Positions 59,682 through 64,000 of a stretch of 64,000 bases of DNA are shown in pieces. The stretch is taken from contig NZ_JAFAGS010000154.1 of NCBI RefSeq assembly GCF_019237635.1, positions 16,472 to 80,471 of the forward strand, given 5' to 3'. Origin of the DNA: Pluralibacter sp. GTDB lineage: Bacteria; Pseudomonadota; Gammaproteobacteria; Enterobacterales; Enterobacteriaceae. A program made the position numbers and the translations under genes. How positions within the stretch are numbered: the first letter of the stretch is position 1; the number at the start of each line of letters is the position of its first letter. The notes beneath the pieces are model-generated. The model did not search any database and was not told the DNA's origin. It saw nothing but the letters and a program-made list of their open reading frames with translations.

Positions 59682-61838
59682 CTATGGTGCAGCGGAAAAT
59701 ATTTCTCCTTTGGCCGTTCCGCGTATCCATATGCCATCAAAACAACTTTTACCACCCGCCATCAGGTGCAGGGCTTCGCCACGGCTGATAGTGATGCCGG
59801 TTGTCAGATGTATCTTGTCGATAGTTTTCGCTACAATTGCGTTTTGCTCATCCGTTCCGTGGATGAATTTTCGTCGTATTGCTGGCTTTTGCTTCCTGAG
59901 TCGGTTCGTCAGTTCTCGTCTTTCACGCCGACTTAGAGGTTTTGTTAAATCCTGTATCGGTGGATCGCTTTCGCTTCCCGTACAGTTATTGACAGAACTC
60001 CGAGGGACGGCAAAGCCGTCCTGAAGGTCAACGGCCAAATCAACGGCGCGCTTCGGAACAATCTTCCATTGCGTTAGTCGGGTTAAAATTGGGGTGCCGG
60101 CACCGATGACAGAATCGTAAACACCACGGATAGCGACAGTTTCCTCGCCGTACTGATTAAACTCGGCGCGTGGCTCGTACAATGTGCGTACCTGCAAGTC
60201 ATCACGGCGCACGAATGGCCCACCCTGAGCATTGACATAACCAGCCCAATCACCAGCGTCAGCCGCATCATGAACAGAAGCAAACTCAACGCTGAGGCCG
60301 TGAGCGGTCTCGGTATCAGCAAGGCGACGCAACTCGCGGTAGACGGTTACCGGCGCGCCACCGATAAACTGAAATTGACGAATGTGCCACCGTGCAGCCC
60401 ATGCGGAAACCGCCGGTGTAGTCTCTTTTAACAGCTCGCCGCTTTCATCATCGGTTTCACTATCGAGCGCATAACCATCGATATTTTTCGAAATGTATTT
60501 TGCGACATAGCCGGTCGCGCTGCCTTTTTCCGGGTCGATAGCTTCGGCGTGAAAGCGCGCCTTTTTGGCTTTATCACTCTTCAGTTCGTGGCGGTCTTCT
60601 TCCCACGCATATTGACGAATGATGAGGCGAACACGCTCGACATCTTCAGGCAACATAAACATCAGCATATGCCAGTGAGGGGTTGCATCATGGTGTGGCT
60701 CAGCTACACGGATCCCGAAAATGCGGATGTCTTCGCGGTGTAGCTTTGCCCGGATTCGCGCCCATAGACCAGTAAGATAACTTTGCGTGTCTGACGGGCT
60801 GGCACCGTTCCATTTACTGTTACGGTAACCCGCTTTAATCGTGGCGTGATATTTAGACGGCGCAGTCAGAGTGTAAAACTCCCCGATATAACCGAGCTCA
60901 TTACAGATATTTTCAAATCCGCGAATGCGGGTCATGAGTTCACAGCGGCGAATAGCAGGGTTAGCAACGGAGCCATCATATTTTTCAATCAGGCTGATAC
61001 GGTTGCCGTCTTCGTCTTCGAGCTCCAGCCCTTTGAGAAACTCACGGGTGCGGCGCTTCTGCTCGCGCCAGTCGGTGACGCAGTTTTTACTCGCATATGT
61101 GTGTTTTTTCTTGCTGACATTGCCGACGGCAATTTGCAGATGTTCGCGCCATGCAGCCGCAACGCGACGAAGACGGCCGCGCCACCATGCCTCGGTAAAC
61201 ATACGAATAACGGCGGGGGCAATATCATCCTGATTGAAGACTTTGCGTGTCACTCGCTCCCAGTGGGGAGGGGTAACGTTGAATTGGCGTGAGATATACC
61301 CGGCACGCATGTACCAGGTATAAAGCGTTTTTAGCTCACCGGAATCGCTGTCATCAATATTGGCAAGTTCACCACGAATGAAATTAGCTATATCAGCGGC
61401 GAGCAAATCAATATCGGCGCGTGTCATATCCGGTAGGCGATTGTATCGCGCCACCATATTGACCATACGCGATGCCAGATACTGAACTAACTGTGTATCA
61501 AACTGACCACCAAAAACATGAGCAGATAAATTCTTGTTAATGCCAGTACATTCATATTTTTTTTCGACCAGTTCGAGGCGCGGCAATGCCTTTTTACAGA
61601 AGCTGATTAAAAAGGCATTGGCTCGCTGACTGCCCTGATTTTGCTCCAGCACCGCAGCAGTGCGGTAAACATCAAAGCGAACACTATCGGGCTGAAGAGA
61701 AAGTACCTTTCGAGCATGCAGCAAAGCCGCAAACATACGATTGCGGCGTTGTTGTTGGTCATAGGTAAGATATGGGCTCGCTATAGCCGATCGCGGAGCG
61801 TTCCACGGGTAAGCGTAGGCCATTGAGCTATACATCAA
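59682..61838 (-). CDS. A: Phage replication endonuclease gpA
   Basis: 718 aa; HWHMLMFM and HUH/rolling-circle initiator-type sequence. Confidence 0.94.
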   Translation of the reverse strand: MMYSSMAYAYPWNAPRSAIASPYLTYDQQQRRNRMFAALLHARKVLSLQPDSVRFDVYRTAAVLEQNQGSQRANAFLISFCKKALPRLELVEKKYECTGINKNLSAHVFGGQFDTQLVQYLASRMVNMVARYNRLPDMTRADIDLLAADIANFIRGELANIDDSDSGELKTLYTWYMRAGYISRQFNVTPPHWERVTRKVFNQDDIAPAVIRMFTEAWWRGRLRRVAAAWREHLQIAVGNVSKKKHTYASKNCVTDWREQKRRTREFLKGLELEDEDGNRISLIEKYDGSVANPAIRRCELMTRIRGFENICNELGYIGEFYTLTAPSKYHATIKAGYRNSKWNGASPSDTQSYLTGLWARIRAKLHREDIRIFGIRVAEPHHDATPHWHMLMFMLPEDVERVRLIIRQYAWEEDRHELKSDKAKKARFHAEAIDPEKGSATGYVAKYISKNIDGYALDSETDDESGELLKETTPAVSAWAARWHIRQFQFIGGAPVTVYRELRRLADTETAHGLSVEFASVHDAADAGDWAGYVNAQGGPFVRRDDLQVRTLYEPRAEFNQYGEETVAIRGVYDSVIGAGTPILTRLTQWKIVPKRAVDLAVDLQDGFAVPRSSVNNCTGSESDPPIQDLTKPLSRRERRELTNRLRKQKPAIRRKFIHGTDEQNAIVAKTIDKIHLTTGITISRGEALHLMAGGKSCFDGIWIRGTAKGEIFSAAP

Positions 61839-62305
61839 CTCTCATACCCTTGACGCGTCCTGTGCACACGAGCTCGAAGCTCGATTTTCTCAGCATCGGA
61901 TAGGGGTAATTTGGGGGCGTTTAATCCTGCTTCTGCTCCTGCTCGGTACCCGTCGTAAAAAGCGATTTGCTCACTGGTGCTTCGAGCGCCGCGAGTTTTA
62001 TCTCGATTTTCAGCGAGGCGATCTACTGCACTTTCAAGGTCAATTCCTGTAAGTGGTTTTGCGGCTTCTCTGTGCTCCTGAAGTTCAATCAATCCTGCCA
62101 GTAAACGCTGGTGAAAACCTTCAGCTTTCAGCCCCCAAATCAGGCGAGTCAGCTCACTGTCGGTTAGTGGTTGGTCATTCAGTACCGCTTTATCCTCTGC
62201 TAATTGCGCTGCATGAGCATCGGCACAATTATGAAATCCAGAGCCACCATCAATTTGCGGTACGCAATCAGCGCAGATACCGCAGCACCCTTTGTCATTG
62301 CTCAT
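61835..62305 (-). CDS. Conserved phage hypothetical protein, Cys-rich N-terminus
   Basis: CCGICADCVPQIDGGSGFHNCADAH; overlaps gpA start. Confidence 0.7.
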   Translation of the reverse strand: MSNDKGCCGICADCVPQIDGGSGFHNCADAHAAQLAEDKAVLNDQPLTDSELTRLIWGLKAEGFHQRLLAGLIELQEHREAAKPLTGIDLESAVDRLAENRDKTRGARSTSEQIAFYDGYRAGAEAGLNAPKLPLSDAEKIELRARVHRTRQGYES

Positions 62306-62538
62306 TAGTGCAACTCCTGTGATTCGTTTTCGTAGCGGGTGGCTTCGCGGCGCAGAAGTTCAGCTGCTTCTGCACCGTTCATACCTGTATGGGTAATATG
62401 AACGGCCAGAGCCTCGAGGCGGATTGAAACGGCTAAAGCGCGGTCTTTGCGCTCTTCTTTTTTGGCCTCTTTAAACAAGGCCGCTAATACGTCATCATCA
62501 GTACTGCTCGGCGTTGATAAGAAAATAGTTCGACTCAT
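62305..62538 (-). CDS. DUF2732-like phage protein
   Basis: 77 aa; typical of 186-like early region. Confidence 0.7.
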   Translation of the reverse strand: MSRTIFLSTPSSTDDDVLAALFKEAKKEERKDRALAVSIRLEALAVHITHTGMNGAEAAELLRREATRYENESQELH

Positions 62539-62602
62539 AAAACCTCCTGAATTTGGGCAAAAGAGTGCCCGGCGGGTTTACGCCATTAATTTCTGTTGTG
62601 GG

Positions 62603-62941
62603 TTAGTTCGGCATGGTTAGCCGTTTTGGAAATAAACTCACCACTGCACGAAAATGATTCATCGCTGTAATAAGCGCTTTTTTCTCGTCAGTCGTCAGCT
62701 CACTTAATTCGAGCTCATGACGAGCTGTCGGTATTTTTGCCAGAAAGAATATTGCGGCCATTGCGCGGCTATTCTCTTCAAACAGTGGATCACGTTTATT
62801 GCGCATATCGCGGATAAACAGCTCGACCTCTTTCCAGCCATCACCCCAAAACCTAGCGCGTAACTCAGCGATATGATTCAAACCGGCCAATCGTTCACCG
62901 GCGTTCAGTGGCGCAGACAGTTCAACAGCTTCGAGAGCCAT
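62603..62941 (-). CDS. DUF5347-like phage protein
   Basis: 112 aa; early-region position. Confidence 0.6.
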   Translation of the reverse strand: MALEAVELSAPLNAGERLAGLNHIAELRARFWGDGWKEVELFIRDMRNKRDPLFEENSRAMAAIFFLAKIPTARHELELSELTTDEKKALITAMNHFRAVVSLFPKRLTMPN

Positions 62942-63111
62942 GATTCCTCCTGCTTATTGGTCGACAATCCAGCCAGTAAGTCAGCTTGCGACCGGCTCGG
63001 ATGCCAGCGCTTACCTTTATCACCTGCAATCCAGCCATGGCCGTAATGCATCGATGGGTTTTGTTTAACGAGTAGTGATGCAAAAGATGGCTCTTTAGTC
63101 AGCATAACCAC
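62905..63111 (-). CDS. DUF2724-like phage protein
   Basis: MLTKEPSFASLLVKQNPSMHYGHGWIAGDKGKRWHP. Confidence 0.65.
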   Translation of the reverse strand: MVMLTKEPSFASLLVKQNPSMHYGHGWIAGDKGKRWHPSRSQADLLAGLSTNKQEESWLSKLLNCLRH

Positions 63112-63112
63112 C

Positions 63113-63637
63113 TCACACCAAACCGAATGTTGCGCCGATGCCGGTCATGGTATCGACGACGCTCGACATGGCCGGGTTAGCCTGTAGGCGAGCTTGTAAC
63201 GCCAGGGCGGAAAGAGACAACATGCGAATACCCGAATTTACACTCTCAACCATGCTGTACTTGCGATCTGAAGTCATGCGTTCAGTTGATACTGCATTGG
63301 TCGCCAGCTCGCCGAGCTCGCCCATAGCACGCATGATATAGGTCTGTAATTTATCCTTCGCCAATTCATTCACCGGCACGCAAGGTAAGCAATGAATCTG
63401 AGCGAGAAAGCCATCAATAAGGGTTGAGTCTTCTGTCAGGTCAGTCAACAGCCACAATTCAGGTGGCGTGAACTGGTGAGGCTGTTCCGGGTTGAGCTTG
63501 TTACGTAACGTTTGAACGTTCATACCCGCACGCTCGGCCAGCTTCGTCATGTTGTGATGTTGCGCAAAAGCCCGGCATGCTTCGTCATAGTGGGGATGTT
63601 TGGAAACTTGAAAATCAAACATGCGCTTTTCCTTCAA
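63113..63637 (-). CDS. CII-like phage regulatory protein (CP76 family)
   Basis: MFDFQVSKHPHYDEACRAFAQHHNMTKLAERAGMNVQTLRNKLNPEQPHQ. Confidence 0.88.
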   Translation of the reverse strand: MKEKRMFDFQVSKHPHYDEACRAFAQHHNMTKLAERAGMNVQTLRNKLNPEQPHQFTPPELWLLTDLTEDSTLIDGFLAQIHCLPCVPVNELAKDKLQTYIMRAMGELGELATNAVSTERMTSDRKYSMVESVNSGIRMLSLSALALQARLQANPAMSSVVDTMTGIGATFGLV

Positions 63638-63657
63638 ATCTTAAATAATCGAGTTTT

Positions 63658-63882
63658 TCAGGCAGTCACATAGCGGCAGTTGAGGCCTTGTGCCAGAAGG
63701 CGAGCACGGAAGGCAACCATGTTGATACGCGCAGCACCTCCGTCTTTTTTACGAGGCATGATGAGTAAGTCACCATCAGCAACCATCTGTTTTACAGTGC
63801 GAAGGCTGTAGCCATAGCGCTCAGCAAATTCGTCATATGTCATGAGGTCTGCGCCGGACGGGATTGCAATTTGTGGAGTCAT
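63658..63882 (-). CDS. Cox/Apl-like excisionase-type DNA-binding protein
   Basis: 74 aa, YDEFAERYGYSLRTVKQMVADGDLLIMP MerR/xis-like HTH. Confidence 0.7.
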   Translation of the reverse strand: MTPQIAIPSGADLMTYDEFAERYGYSLRTVKQMVADGDLLIMPRKKDGGAARINMVAFRARLLAQGLNCRYVTA

Positions 63883-64000
63883 AAGTGATTATTCTCTGTT
63901 AAGTGTAATTACAGTGCATTGGCGTGCATTTTTCAGTTTCAAGCAAAATCTAATCTTATTTATTTAAGGTGTCAAATTGGATTTTTGCGATAACTTGGAT

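Larger units (their letters stand above)
34265..64000. mobile_element. P2/186-like prophage, int/repressor end outside window
   Basis: Ordered ogr-D-U-T-E'/E-FII-FI-(invertase)-G-H-I-J-W-V-S-R-lysCB-K-holin-X-L-M-N-O / P-Q / A-CII-cox-like; left edge approximate. Confidence 0.95.

Overview
Enterobacteriaceae chromosome segment carrying two mobile regions. (1) About 0-9.7 kb is core or variable backbone: proXWV, a short relic that looks like the 3' end of nrdF, ygaC, alaE, codBA, yqaE, a LysE/RhtB exporter, an hdeB-like gene and a remnant of an mgtA/mgtB-type ATPase. (2) About 10-22.5 kb is an accessory region ending at a tyrosine integrase beside the 3' end of ssrA (tmRNA). It holds a giant Gly-rich autotransporter, a symE-like toxin with a candidate symR antisense RNA and LexA box, an orphan Hcp/Tlde1-like T6SS effector/candidate immunity cassette with a frameshift before the catalytic Cys motif, a truncated PilV-like adhesin, and a low-GC three-gene operon (NA37-like, predicted PD-(D/E)XK-like, uncharacterised). 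(3) About 22.7-34.2 kb is core: ssrA, smpB, ratAB, bamE, recN, nadK, grpE, corB-like, ypjD, ffh, rpsP-rimM-trmD-rplS. (4) About 34.3-64 kb is a nearly complete P2/186-like prophage whose int/repressor end runs off the window. It has an invertible tail-fibre module, a conserved E/E' slippery site, a recognisable 186-type cos, and three accessory loci: a DUF4062 gene between V and S, a DUF262 + HEPN pair between cos and A, and a LexA-box-controlled 61-aa gene. The strongest candidates for undescribed biology are the three-gene operon (17998-21117), the DUF262/HEPN pair (57419-59265) and the DUF4062 gene (46940-48289). All assignments come from reading sequence and recalling families; no database search was run.
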